Below are positions 15,460 through 23,922 of a DNA stretch of 64,000 bases, piece by piece. The first letter of the stretch is position 1. Each line of letters begins with the position of its first letter. The translations under genes and the position numbers were made by a program. The notes under the pieces were generated by a model that saw only the letters and a list, made by a program, of their open reading frames with translations, made no database searches and was not told where the DNA came from. This DNA comes from CAVQZC01 sp963718315 (GTDB lineage Bacteria > Actinomycetota > Thermoleophilia > Gaiellales > JAICJC01): contig CAVQZC010000013.1 in NCBI GenBank assembly GCA_963718315.1, forward strand, positions 310,001-374,000, written 5' to 3'.

Positions 15460-17069
15460 TCGGAAAGCCGGCAATCCGCCCCGACCTGGAGTCGATCACG
15501 CGCTACCGGTGGCAGGAGGGCTGGGAGTCGATGGTCCCCGACGGCCAGCCCATACTCCGGCTCGACCAGAACACGCCGCCCGACCCTCCCGACTGGTATG
15601 CCGGGGCGGCGGCCCGGCTGGCCGCGGTTCCGGTTCAGCGCTACCCGGACAGCCGCTACACGGCGCTGCGGGAGGCGATCGCGGCCTACGTCGGATTCCC
15701 CGCCGACCAGATCGTGGCCACAGCCGGCGCCGACGAGGCGCTCGTCCTGTGCGCGCTGCTCGCACTGTCCCCTGGCGACCGCGCGTACGTGCGCGAGCCC
15801 TACTACGCGATGTTCGGCAACGCCACCCGGCTGGCCGGCGGCGTCCTCGTACACGAGCCGGAGGGCGCCCGCCTGCACTGGGTCTGCGCGCCCCACAACC
15901 CCACCGGCGAGGCCGGCCGTCCGGAGGACACGGAGCCGCGCGACGGGCTGGTCGTGATCGACCAGGCGTACGTCGAGTTCGGCGGCGAGGACCTCTCCTC
16001 TCTGGTGCGCGAGCGGGAGAACACGGTGGTCGCGCGCACCCTGTCGAAGGCGTTTGCGATCGGCGGCGCGCGAGTCGGATATCTGATCGCACCCCCGGCG
16101 ATCGCCGAGAAGCTCGACGCGATCCGGCCGCCCGGCAGCATCTCGTCCCACTCCGTCGCCCTCGCCGAGATGGCACTGGGCGAGACCGACCGGATGCGCG
16201 AGTTGGTGGCAGCGACCATTGCGGAGCGCGACCGGATGTCTGCGCTGCTGCGCGACGCGGGCATGGGCGTGCCCGAGTCGCACACGAACTTCCTCTCGAT
16301 CGACCTCGGAGAGCCGAACGACGAGGCGGTGCGGCGGCTCCTCCAGCAGGGCATCGTCGTCCGCACGTTCGACGAGGCCCCCAACGCGATCCGGGTCACG
16401 GTCGCGACCCGCCCCGACAACGACCGGGTGCTGGCCGCGCTCGGCATCCAGCCGCCGGAACCGGCAGCCCACTCAGTGGCCGACGGCCGGGTCGGGTCGG
16501 TCGAGCGGCGGACGAAGGAGACGCACATCACCTGCAGGGTGTCCATCGACGGCTCGGGCGCTGCCCGGGTGACGACGGGCATCGGCTTCCTCGACCACAT
16601 GCTGAACGCGCTCGCCTTCCACTCCCTGTTCGACCTCGACCTGACCTGCACCGGCGACCTCTGGGTCGACGAACACCACACGGTCGAGGACGTCGCGCTG
16701 GCACTCGGGCAGGCGATCGACCAGGCCCTCGGCGACCGGGCCGGCATCGCCCGCTTCGGCGACACCCGGGCACCGCTCGACGAGGCGCTGTGCCACGCGA
16801 CCGTCGACCTCGGCGGGCGCGGCTACGCGATGATCAGGCTGCCGCTCCGGGGCGGCCGGATCGGTGGGCTGCCGTCCAGCCTGATCAGCCACTTCTTCGA
16901 CTCGTTGTCGCGCACCGGGCGGATGGCAATCCATCTCGAAGGCCATGGCGGCGACGACCATCACATCGTCGAGGCCGCGTTCAAGGCGCTGGCGCTCGCT
17001 CTCCGCGCGGCGACGGCGCGCGACGACCGCCGCTCGGGGACGCTGCCCAGCACCAAGGGGACGCTGTGA
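15456..17069 (+). CDS. HisC-HisB fusion: histidinol-phosphate aminotransferase + imidazoleglycerol-phosphate dehydratase
   Basis: One frame of 537 residues. Residues 1 to about 345 are a class I/II PLP aminotransferase: RLDQNTPPDPP, APHNPTGEAG, DQAYVEFGGEDL, and TLSKAFAIGGARVGY with PLP Lys198. After a linker of about 15 residues (EPAAHSVADGRVGS), residues 350-537 are HisB dehydratase: RRTKETHITC, GIGFLDHMLNALAFHS, DEHHTVEDVALALG, and EGHGGDDHHIVEAAFKALA. The two enzymes catalyse near-consecutive steps. An in-frame GTG in the linker could allow separate HisB, but no stop separates them. Overlaps hisG and hisH by 4 bases each. Confidence 0.85.
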   Translation: MIGKPAIRPDLESITRYRWQEGWESMVPDGQPILRLDQNTPPDPPDWYAGAAARLAAVPVQRYPDSRYTALREAIAAYVGFPADQIVATAGADEALVLCALLALSPGDRAYVREPYYAMFGNATRLAGGVLVHEPEGARLHWVCAPHNPTGEAGRPEDTEPRDGLVVIDQAYVEFGGEDLSSLVRERENTVVARTLSKAFAIGGARVGYLIAPPAIAEKLDAIRPPGSISSHSVALAEMALGETDRMRELVAATIAERDRMSALLRDAGMGVPESHTNFLSIDLGEPNDEAVRRLLQQGIVVRTFDEAPNAIRVTVATRPDNDRVLAALGIQPPEPAAHSVADGRVGSVERRTKETHITCRVSIDGSGAARVTTGIGFLDHMLNALAFHSLFDLDLTCTGDLWVDEHHTVEDVALALGQAIDQALGDRAGIARFGDTRAPLDEALCHATVDLGGRGYAMIRLPLRGGRIGGLPSSLISHFFDSLSRTGRMAIHLEGHGGDDHHIVEAAFKALALALRAATARDDRRSGTLPSTKGTL

Positions 17070-17678
17070 CCGCGACCGTCACCATCGTCGACCACGGCGC
17101 CGGCAACCTGCGCTCCCTGCGGGCCGCGTTCGAGCGCACCGGCGCCCAGGCCGCCGTGACCGACCAGGCCGACGAGGTGCGGTCCGCGCGGCTGATCGTC
17201 CTGCCGGGCGTCGGCGCAGCGGCGCCGGCGATGCGGGCGCTCGACGGCCGCGGGCTGCGCGCCGCGCTCGAGGACGCACTGGCCGGCGGGGCGCGGATGC
17301 TCGGGGTCTGCCTGGGCATGCAGCTGCTGTTCGAGGCCAGCGCCGAGGGCGACACGCCGTGCCTGGGCCTGCTGCCCGGGTGCGTGGAGGAGATCGACTG
17401 GGCCCGACGCGTCCCGCACATGGGCTGGAACGATGTCGCCTCTGGCGCCGACGGGCCACTCGAACAGCGCTCTCCCCGCCGTCTGTTACTTCGCCCACTC
17501 CTACGCCGTCACCGAGGCGGCGCCCGGCGTCGTCGCAGGTACCACCGAGATCGCCGGGCGCCCGATCGTGTCGGCGGTCTCGGACGGGCGAGTCACCGGC
17601 GTGCAGTTCCACCCGGAGAAGAGCGGGGCGGCCGGGCGCGCAATCCTCGAGGCGTGGGTGCACGATGCCGCTGCGTAG
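17066..17678 (+). CDS. hisH: HisH glutamine amidotransferase subunit, with one frameshift
   Basis: Glutaminase subunit of IGP synthase, feeding ammonia to HisF. About 204 residues when read through a +1 shift near 17465-17475. First frame (from GTG 17066): VTIVDHGAGNLRSL, VLPGVGAAAPAM, GVCLGMQLLFE (nucleophile Cys) and HMGWNDV. Second frame: CYFAHSYAV and VTGVQFHPEKSG (catalytic His and Glu). Frame length is one base more than a multiple of three, consistent with one extra base. All catalytic residues survive, so a sequence error is likelier than a pseudogene. Overlaps hisF by 14 bases. Confidence 0.85.
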
Positions 17679-18420
17679 GCGGATCATCCCCTGCCTCGAC
17701 GTCCGCGGCGGGCGGCTCGTGAAGGGCATCAACTTCGAGTCGCTCCGCGACTGCGGCGATCCGGTCGACGCCGCCCGCCGCTATGCCGAGCAGGGCGCCG
17801 ACGAGATCGTGTGGCTGAACATCACGGCCGGAGACGAGGAGTGGACGGAGCTGCTGGAGGCTGTCGAGCGGGCGGCCGAGGAGGTCGACGTCCCGCTGTG
17901 TGTCGGCGGCGGCGTGGGCACGGTCGCCGATGCGCGCGACCTGCTGCTCGCGGGAGCCGACAAGGTCAGCACCAACACCGCCCCACTCGATCGCCCGCAG
18001 CTCGTCCGCGAGCTCGCCGACCAGTTCGGCAGCCAGTGCGTCGTGGTGGCGATCGACGCAGCGCGAAACGGCGAGGGCTGGCAGGCCTTTGCCTCGGCCG
18101 GCAACCGGCCGACCGGACGCAGCGCAATCGAGTGGGCGGCCGAGGCCGCAGCACTGGGAGCCGGCGAGCTGCTGGTCACCAGCATCGACGCAGACGGCAC
18201 CGGGGGCGGATACGACCTGGAGCTGTTGCGGACCATCTGCGACGCGGTCACCGTTCCCGTGATCGCCTCCGGCGGGGCGGGCGACGCCACCGACATGGCG
18301 GCTGCGCTCACGACCGGAGCCGAGGCGGCGCTGGCCGCGACCATCTTCCACGACGGTCGGCGGACGATCGCCGAGGTGAAGCGGGAGGTGGCCGAGTGCG
18401 GCCTACCGGTCAGAACCTGA
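17665..18420 (+). CDS. hisF: HisF cyclase subunit of imidazole glycerol phosphate synthase
   Basis: 251 residues, TIM barrel. Makes IGP and AICAR from PRFAR with ammonia from HisH. Motifs: RRIIPCLDVRGGRLVKGINF with catalytic Asp, LCVGGGVGTVADARDLL, ADKVSTNTAP, CVVVAIDAARN, LLVTSIDADGTGGGYD (second catalytic Asp) and VIASGGAG. The ATG lies inside the end of hisH, and its stop lies inside hisIE, so the three are tightly coupled. Confidence 0.96.
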   Translation: MPLRRRIIPCLDVRGGRLVKGINFESLRDCGDPVDAARRYAEQGADEIVWLNITAGDEEWTELLEAVERAAEEVDVPLCVGGGVGTVADARDLLLAGADKVSTNTAPLDRPQLVRELADQFGSQCVVVAIDAARNGEGWQAFASAGNRPTGRSAIEWAAEAAALGAGELLVTSIDADGTGGGYDLELLRTICDAVTVPVIASGGAGDATDMAAALTTGAEAALAATIFHDGRRTIAEVKREVAECGLPVRT

Positions 18421-19007
18421 GCCTGCCCGCCGGGCAGCTCATCCCGTGCGTGGTCCAGGACGCCTCCACCGGCGACGTGCTGATGCTCGCGTGGGTCGAC
18501 GACGAGGCGCTGCAGGCCACCCGGCAGACGGGTGAGGCGCACTTCCACAGCCGGTCGCGAGACGAGCTGTGGCACAAGGGCGCCACCTCCGGCAACACCA
18601 TGGAGGTCGTCACGCTCGATCTGGACTGCGACGCCGACACGCTGCTGATGCGCGTCCTCCCGCGGGGGCCGGCCTGCCACACGGGCAGCGAGACGTGCTT
18701 CGGAGCGCGGCTGACCGACCCGCGGCCCGGTGTGCTGAACGAGCTCGCGGCCGTGATCGAGCAGCGGCGCACATCCGCCGACCCGGAGTCGTTCGTCTCC
18801 GCGACCCTGGCCGCCGACCGCGAGCAGGCAGCGCGGAAGGTGGGCGAGGAGGCGGTCGAGGTGCTGCTGGCGGCGGAGGGCAGTGACGCCCTGGTCGGCG
18901 AGGTCGCCGACCTGTGGTTCCACTCCATGCTGCTCCTGGCCCGCGACGGCCTCGACCCGCTGGCGCCTCTGGACGAGCTAGCCCGCAGGCGCAGCGGCGC
19001 TCAGTAA
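18396..19007 (+). CDS. hisI: HisIE: phosphoribosyl-AMP cyclohydrolase / phosphoribosyl-ATP pyrophosphatase
   Basis: Bifunctional second and third steps of histidine synthesis, 203 residues. HisI domain (about 8-105): VLMLAWVDDEAL, HFHSRSRDELWHKGATSGN, DCDADTLLMRV, and PACHTGSETCF with the metal-binding Cys residues. HisE domain (about 115-203): TSADPESFVSATL, ARKVGEEAVEVLLAA, and EVADLWFHSMLLL. Starts at GTG 18396, 25 bases inside hisF. Last gene of the his run; hisD, encoding the final enzyme, is not in the window. Confidence 0.94.
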   Translation: MRPTGQNLSLPAGQLIPCVVQDASTGDVLMLAWVDDEALQATRQTGEAHFHSRSRDELWHKGATSGNTMEVVTLDLDCDADTLLMRVLPRGPACHTGSETCFGARLTDPRPGVLNELAAVIEQRRTSADPESFVSATLAADREQAARKVGEEAVEVLLAAEGSDALVGEVADLWFHSMLLLARDGLDPLAPLDELARRRSGAQ

Positions 19008-19010
19008 AGT
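19005..19010 (+). promoter_or_regulatory. -10 box (TAAAGT), leaderless start of the lipoprotein
   Basis: TAAAGT-TGCGGG-GTG. The box overlaps the hisIE stop codon TAA and ends exactly 6 bases before the GTG at 19017, so the lipoprotein can be transcribed apart from the his operon. Confidence 0.45.
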
Positions 19011-19016
19011 TGCGGG

Positions 19017-19592
19017 GTGCTTCGCCCCGGGCTCCCCGCACTGCTCGCGATCGTGATGAGCGCCGCTGCATGCGGCGGCGGATCGTCGACGCCCAGCTCC
19101 GGTAGCAACGGCCCGTCGGTGGCGCAGGCCACGACGCTGCCCGCCTCCGGCACCGTGCAGCTGCCCGACCACCGGATCTACACGGTGGCCCCGCCGGGCC
19201 AGACGCTGACGCTGGACGACATCGCGCTCAAGATCCACGTCGTCCGCTGGCGCCGATCGGTGCCGGGGGCGGTGGCCACTCCCGGGACTGCCATGTTCGC
19301 GATCATCGAGGTATCGGTCACCAACCGCTCGTCAAAAGCGCAGAAGGTTGGACCGACCCAGATCTGGCTGATCGACCAGGCCAACCAGCCCTTCCTGGCC
19401 TCGCCGCTGGCCAAGGTCGCGCGACCGGTCATCGGCCGGCCGATCGCGCCGGGCAAGACCTTCACGGGGAACCTCGCGTACGGGTTGCCGCGGCGGTTTC
19501 CCGGGAGCCTGCTCGTGTACCGGTTCGCCGATGCCGACGCCATTGCGCACGCGAAGCAGGTCGGTGTGGCCCGCTACGCTCCCGCCAAATGA
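19017..19592 (+). CDS. Lipoprotein with DUF4352-like domain
   Basis: 191 residues. Signal peptide of about 20 residues ending in lipobox MSAAAC, lipidated Cys followed by a Gly/Ser-rich linker (20-45). The rest resembles the telokin-like DUF4352 fold: LTLDDIALKIHVV, then AMFAIIEVSVTNRSSKAQKV and the GNLAYGLPRRF strand. Exported, membrane-anchored; substrate unknown. GTG start. Confidence 0.75.
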   Translation: MLRPGLPALLAIVMSAAACGGGSSTPSSGSNGPSVAQATTLPASGTVQLPDHRIYTVAPPGQTLTLDDIALKIHVVRWRRSVPGAVATPGTAMFAIIEVSVTNRSSKAQKVGPTQIWLIDQANQPFLASPLAKVARPVIGRPIAPGKTFTGNLAYGLPRRFPGSLLVYRFADADAIAHAKQVGVARYAPAK

Positions 19593-20246
19593 GCGGCCTC
19601 GGCTATCGCATCGCACACCTGGATGAGATCCCGGCTGTTCCGGCGGCCGGTGGCCTCGAGTGGCGGGGAATCCGCAACGCCCTCGGGGTGCAGTCGTTCG
19701 GTATCAACGCCTACACCAGCAGCGAAGCGGGGCAGGACGTGGTCGAAGACCACAACGAAACGGGGGTCGGCGCCGGCCGCCACGAGGAGCTCTACATCGT
19801 GATCAGCGGCCACGCCCAGTTCACCGTTGGCGGTGAGGAGCTGGATGCGCCCGTTGGCACGCTGGTGTTCGTCGGCGACCCGACGGTGCGCCGCCACGCG
19901 GTCGCCACCCAGCCGGGCACGACGGTATTGGCGCTGGGAGGCACGGCCGGCGAGCCGTACCGCGCGGGGCCGTGGGAGTGGTCGTTCAGGGCAGAGCCGC
20001 TGGCCCGCGCCGGAGAGCATGCGCAGGGCGCGCGAGATCATGGAGGAGGGGCTGGAGCAGTATCCGGAGAACCCGGCGATGCTCTACAACGCCGCCTGCT
20101 TCACGGCGCTCGCAGGAGACGCCGACGACGCCGTCGAGTACCTGCGCCGCGCGTTTGCCGCCGACCCCGGCCGCGTCCGCTCCTGGGCAGCGGCGGACAC
20201 GGATCTCGACTCGCTCCGGGAACGGCCCGACTATCCGGTGAACTGA
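19589..20246 (+). CDS. Cupin-TPR protein, one frameshift
   Basis: About 218 residues when read through a +1 shift near 20020-20030. Residues 1-120 form a cupin barrel: GRHEELYIVISGHAQFTVGG (motif 1 with two candidate metal ligands) and VGDPTVRRHAVATQPGTTVLA (motif 2). After the shift: ARAREIMEEGLEQYPENPAM, then YNAACFTALAGDADDAVEYL, a TPR-like pair of helices, ending PDYPVN. Function unknown; cupin-TPR proteins of this size are common in actinobacteria. Its ATG overlaps the lipoprotein stop. Confidence 0.75.
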
Positions 20247-20249
20247 GCG

Positions 20250-22475
20250 GTGACACCGCTCGACGAGTACCGCCGGCGCCGACGAGCTGACCGTACTCCC
20301 GAGCCTGCGGGCGACGACGGCGCGGCGGGCGACGGCGCTCTGTTCGTGATCCAGCGCCACGCGGCGCGCAGCCTGCACTACGACTTCCGGCTGGAGATGG
20401 ACGGCGTGCTGCGCAGCTGGGCGGTTCCCAAGGGGATCCCGCTTGAGGTCGGCGCCCGGCACCTGGCGGTGCACGTCGAGGACCATCCGCTGGAGTACGC
20501 CACCTTCGAAGGCACGATCCCGGCCGGCGAGTACGGCGGCGGCACCGTCGAGATCTGGGACACCGGCACCTACGAGCTGACCGAGGTCAAGCGGGACGGC
20601 GGCCTCACGGTCGACCTGCACGGCCGCCGGCTGGAGGGCCGCTGGACGCTGATCCCGGCCCACATGGACGGCAACCCCCGCAACTGGCTGATGATCCGCA
20701 AGCACGACGGCCACGAGGTGACCTCGGAGGCACACCGCCACTACTCGCCCATGCTGGCAACGCCGGCCGACGATCTGCCCAGGGGATCCGGATGGCTGTA
20801 CGAGGTCAAGTGGGACGGCTTCCGCGCGGTGGCGCGGATGTCCGGCGGCGACGTCGAGCTGTGGAGCCGGGGCGGCCACGACCTCCGCGAGCGGTTCGCC
20901 GACGTGGCCCGCGCGCTGCCCCGCGGCCTCGGCAGCCCGGACTGCGTGGTGGACGGCGAGGTGTGCGCCCTCGACGAGGAGGGCAAGCCGTCGTTCTCGC
21001 TCCTGCAGTCCGGCGACGTCCCACGTACCTATCTGGTGTTCGACCTGCTGGAGCTCGACCGCCAGGACGTGACGGCCGAGCCGCTCTCGCGCCGGCGCGA
21101 GCTGCTGGAGCCCCTGGTCGCGGCCGGTGACCCGGTCGTGCGGCTGTCGCCGGTGTTCGAGGACGGCCGCGCCCTGCTCCGCGAGGTGAAGGAGCGAAAG
21201 CTGGAGGGAGTGGTCGCCAAGCGCGCCTCCTCGCCCTACCGGCCCGGCCGCCGCACAGGCGACTGGGTGAAGGTGAAGACCCGCGCGCAGGAGGTGTTCT
21301 GGATCTGCGGCTTCACCGCGGGCAAGGGATCGCGGGCCGACCTTGGCGCGCTGGTGCTGGGCGCGGGGTCGCCGCCCGACCTGCGGTTCGTCGGGAGCGT
21401 CGGCAGCGGTCTCGGGGCTGCAGAGCTCGATGACCTGGGCAAGCGCCTGCAGGCTCTCCGCCGCGAGCGCTCCGTCTTCAGCCCGGCCCCGAAGGTTGCC
21501 GGGGTGACCTGGGTCGAGCCAGAGCTCCGCTGCCGGGTCGAGTACACGGAGTTGACGCGGGACGGCCGGCTGCGGGCGCCCGTCTTCGTCAGGCTGGAGA
21601 CGGATGAGGCACCGCGCGCCCGGCGCGCGCCAAAGGCGGTATCCGGCGTCGAGGCGGTCAACCCGGAGAAGGAGTTCTGGCCCGGCGAGGGGATCACGAA
21701 GGGCGACCTGTTCGCCTACTACCAGGCCGTGGCCGAGGTGCTCGTGCCCCACCTGCGCGACCGGCCGATGACGATGCTCCGCTATCCCGACGGCATCGAG
21801 GGCAATCGCTTCTATCAGCGCAAGGCACCCGCCGGGATGCCGTCCTTCGTCCGCAGGTACGAGCTCGACGGGTCCGTTCACCCGCTGGTCAACGACGCGG
21901 CGTCGCTGGCCTGGATGGCGAACATGGCCTGCATCGACATGCACCCCTGGAACTCCCGCCGCGACCGGCCGGAGCGGCCCGACTGGGTGGTGTTCGACCT
22001 CGACCCCTCGCCCGACGCCGGGTTCAGCGCCGCCGTCGAGGCCGCACTGCTCGTCCGCGAGGCGCTGGCGGCGCTGGGCCTGGACGCGGTGCCCAAGACC
22101 AGCGGCGCCGACGGGATGCACGTCTACCTGCCGATCGCACGCCGCCACGACCACAAGCAGGCGCGGGACTTCGTCTCGGCAGTGGCCAAGGCGCTGCACC
22201 GCACGCGGCCCGACCTGATCACCACCGCATGGGCGCGCGACCAGCGCCGCGGCGTGCTTCTGGACGCCAACCAGAACGGGCTCGGCCGGACGACCGCTGC
22301 GGTCTACTCGGTGCGGCCGGTGCCCGGCGCGACGGTCTCGACGCCGCTGGCGTGGGACGAGGTCACGCCCGGCCTCGACCCGGGGTCGTTCACGATGGAC
22401 GCCGTCGTGCGCCGGGTGGCGCGCCACGGCGACCTGTTCGCCGCGGCCCTGACCGGCCGCCAACGGCTTCCCTGA
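20250..22475 (+). CDS. ligD: ATP-dependent DNA ligase D (phosphoesterase-ligase-polymerase)
   Basis: Central NHEJ enzyme, 741 residues, domains in the order PE-LIG-POL. PE (about 25-165): FVIQRHAARSLHYDFRLEMD, then SWAVPKGIP and the metal-binding HVEDHPLEYATFEG. LIG (about 180-450): nucleotidyl-lysine motif YEVKWDGFRA (Lys187), VVDGEVCALDEEG, EGVVAKRASSPYRPG and WVKVKTR. POL (about 465-741): NPEKEFWPGEGITKGDL, VVFDLDPSPDAGF with the catalytic Asp pair, KTSGADGMHVYLPI. Paired with Ku about 1.4 kb away. GTG start four bases after the cupin-TPR stop. Confidence 0.95.
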   Translation: MTPLDEYRRRRRADRTPEPAGDDGAAGDGALFVIQRHAARSLHYDFRLEMDGVLRSWAVPKGIPLEVGARHLAVHVEDHPLEYATFEGTIPAGEYGGGTVEIWDTGTYELTEVKRDGGLTVDLHGRRLEGRWTLIPAHMDGNPRNWLMIRKHDGHEVTSEAHRHYSPMLATPADDLPRGSGWLYEVKWDGFRAVARMSGGDVELWSRGGHDLRERFADVARALPRGLGSPDCVVDGEVCALDEEGKPSFSLLQSGDVPRTYLVFDLLELDRQDVTAEPLSRRRELLEPLVAAGDPVVRLSPVFEDGRALLREVKERKLEGVVAKRASSPYRPGRRTGDWVKVKTRAQEVFWICGFTAGKGSRADLGALVLGAGSPPDLRFVGSVGSGLGAAELDDLGKRLQALRRERSVFSPAPKVAGVTWVEPELRCRVEYTELTRDGRLRAPVFVRLETDEAPRARRAPKAVSGVEAVNPEKEFWPGEGITKGDLFAYYQAVAEVLVPHLRDRPMTMLRYPDGIEGNRFYQRKAPAGMPSFVRRYELDGSVHPLVNDAASLAWMANMACIDMHPWNSRRDRPERPDWVVFDLDPSPDAGFSAAVEAALLVREALAALGLDAVPKTSGADGMHVYLPIARRHDHKQARDFVSAVAKALHRTRPDLITTAWARDQRRGVLLDANQNGLGRTTAAVYSVRPVPGATVSTPLAWDEVTPGLDPGSFTMDAVVRRVARHGDLFAAALTGRQRLP

Positions 22476-22500
22476 GAGGGAAACCGACACCTCCTTTGCA

Positions 22501-22527
22501 AGATCCCCTCTTTGGGGGGTTCTGTTT
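22501..22527 (+). terminator. Possible terminator after ligD
   Basis: AGATCCCC-TCTTT-GGGGGGTTCT followed by GTTT: a short G/C hairpin with a T-rich tail, 26 bases after the ligD stop. Stem is short and imperfect. Confidence 0.4.
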
Positions 22528-22582
22528 GCCCCCTTAGGTTCGGACACTGGAATAGCTCCCTCGTTCCCCCCAGGAGGCACGC

Positions 22583-23773
22583 GTGACCCGCAGCACCCCA
22601 GTGAACGCCGATTCCCGTGAGCTCGGGCAGACCCTTCCCCTGGTCATCGTGTTCCTGGTCGTTCTGCTCCTGATGTGCGGCGCCGTCGTCGACATCGGCA
22701 ACGCCTACCGCGCGCAGGACGCGCTGCAGGCGTCGGCCGACGCCGCCGCGACCGCTGCGGCGGACAACCTGCCCGACATCAACGCCGCGTCGGCGGCCGG
22801 TCACGACTTCAGCAGCGAGCCTGGCGCGAAGAACGCCGTCCCGGGCGTCTCGGACGTGAACACGGACGTCGTCACGAACTGCGCCACCAGCCCCAAGTTC
22901 TGCGATCCCGCGAACACGGTGCAGGTGACCGAGACCGGCAGCGTCCCCACCTTCTTCCTGAAGCTGATGGGTGTCGATTCGATCCCCGAGACGGTGCACG
23001 CGACCGCCTGCTCGCCGTGCGGCGGTGTGCCGCTCGACATCATGGTCGTGCTCGACCGCACCGGGTCGATGAACGACAACAACAAGCTCGCAAACGCCAA
23101 GCAGGGCGTCCTCGCCTTCCTCGGCTCGCTGGATCCGACGATCGACAACGTCGGGCTGGCCGTACTGCCACCCGCACCTACCCCGGGCACCGAGTGCGAC
23201 AAGCCGTCGTCGAACAGCTACAACAGCGTGAACTCGGAGTACGTGATGGTGCCGCTCAGCTCCGGCTGGGGCACCGAGGTCAACAACCAGGTACAGCTCG
23301 ACCAGAACTCCCCGCTGGTCTCGACGCTGAACTGCATCCAGGCAAACGGTCAGACGGCGTACGCCGACGCAATCGACGCGGCGCAGCAGGAGCTCGACGC
23401 TGACGGCCGACCAGGCGTCCAGCAGGTGATCGTCTTCCTGTCCGACGGCGCCGCGAACACCGGCCCGACGTACTACCCCGCGACCTCGCCGTACCGCACG
23501 CAGCCGTGCCAGCAGGGCGTGAACAGCGCCGCAGACGCGAAGGCGCAGGGCACGATCGTGTACTCGATCCTGTACGACTCGAGCGCTGGCAGCCCGCTGT
23601 GCGGCGCCCAGGGCGGCGGCAACGAGCAGCCGCAGATGTATTCCAACCAGGCAATGCAGCAGATCGCCAGCGCGGGCAACTTCTACGACCAGCCCAACCC
23701 GACCCAGCTGACGACGATCTTCCTGGCGATCAGCGCCGACCTCACGGCCGGCACCAGCCGCCTGACCGGCTAG
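22583..23773 (+). CDS. TadG-like pilus-assembly protein with von Willebrand A domain
   Basis: 396 residues, one N-terminal membrane segment (about 15-37) within a TadE/G-like motif GQTLPLVIVFLVVLLLMCGAVV..NAYRAQDALQASADAAA split by position. The vWA domain starts near 150: IMVVLDRTGSMNDNNKLANAK holds the MIDAS DxTxS, later FLSDGAANTG with the MIDAS Asp. Cys-rich throughout, so exported and disulfide-bonded. Tad genes are not nearby. The start GTG has a strong AGGAGG 5 bases upstream, and a terminator follows, so it is its own unit between ligD and ku. Confidence 0.85.
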   Translation: MTRSTPVNADSRELGQTLPLVIVFLVVLLLMCGAVVDIGNAYRAQDALQASADAAATAAADNLPDINAASAAGHDFSSEPGAKNAVPGVSDVNTDVVTNCATSPKFCDPANTVQVTETGSVPTFFLKLMGVDSIPETVHATACSPCGGVPLDIMVVLDRTGSMNDNNKLANAKQGVLAFLGSLDPTIDNVGLAVLPPAPTPGTECDKPSSNSYNSVNSEYVMVPLSSGWGTEVNNQVQLDQNSPLVSTLNCIQANGQTAYADAIDAAQQELDADGRPGVQQVIVFLSDGAANTGPTYYPATSPYRTQPCQQGVNSAADAKAQGTIVYSILYDSSAGSPLCGAQGGGNEQPQMYSNQAMQQIASAGNFYDQPNPTQLTTIFLAISADLTAGTSRLTG

Positions 23774-23801
23774 TCAAAACTCCGCCCCACGGAGCACCCC
23801 A

Positions 23802-23838
23802 GGCCCGACCCCACCCCCGGGGGGTCGGGCCGAAGCTT
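23802..23838 (+). terminator. Rho-independent terminator after the TadG-like gene
   Basis: GGCCCGACCCC (23802-23812) pairs perfectly with GGGGTCGGGCC (23821-23831), then GAAGCTTTTC. May also serve as terminator for ku read from the other side, though the T-run is on the plus strand. Confidence 0.75.
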
Positions 23839-23922
23839 TTCTGGAGGCTGGGCGAGCCATCACGACCGACGACGAACCGCGCGATGAAGAGGCGCGGCGA
23901 ATCGACGCGACCGCCCGCCGGC

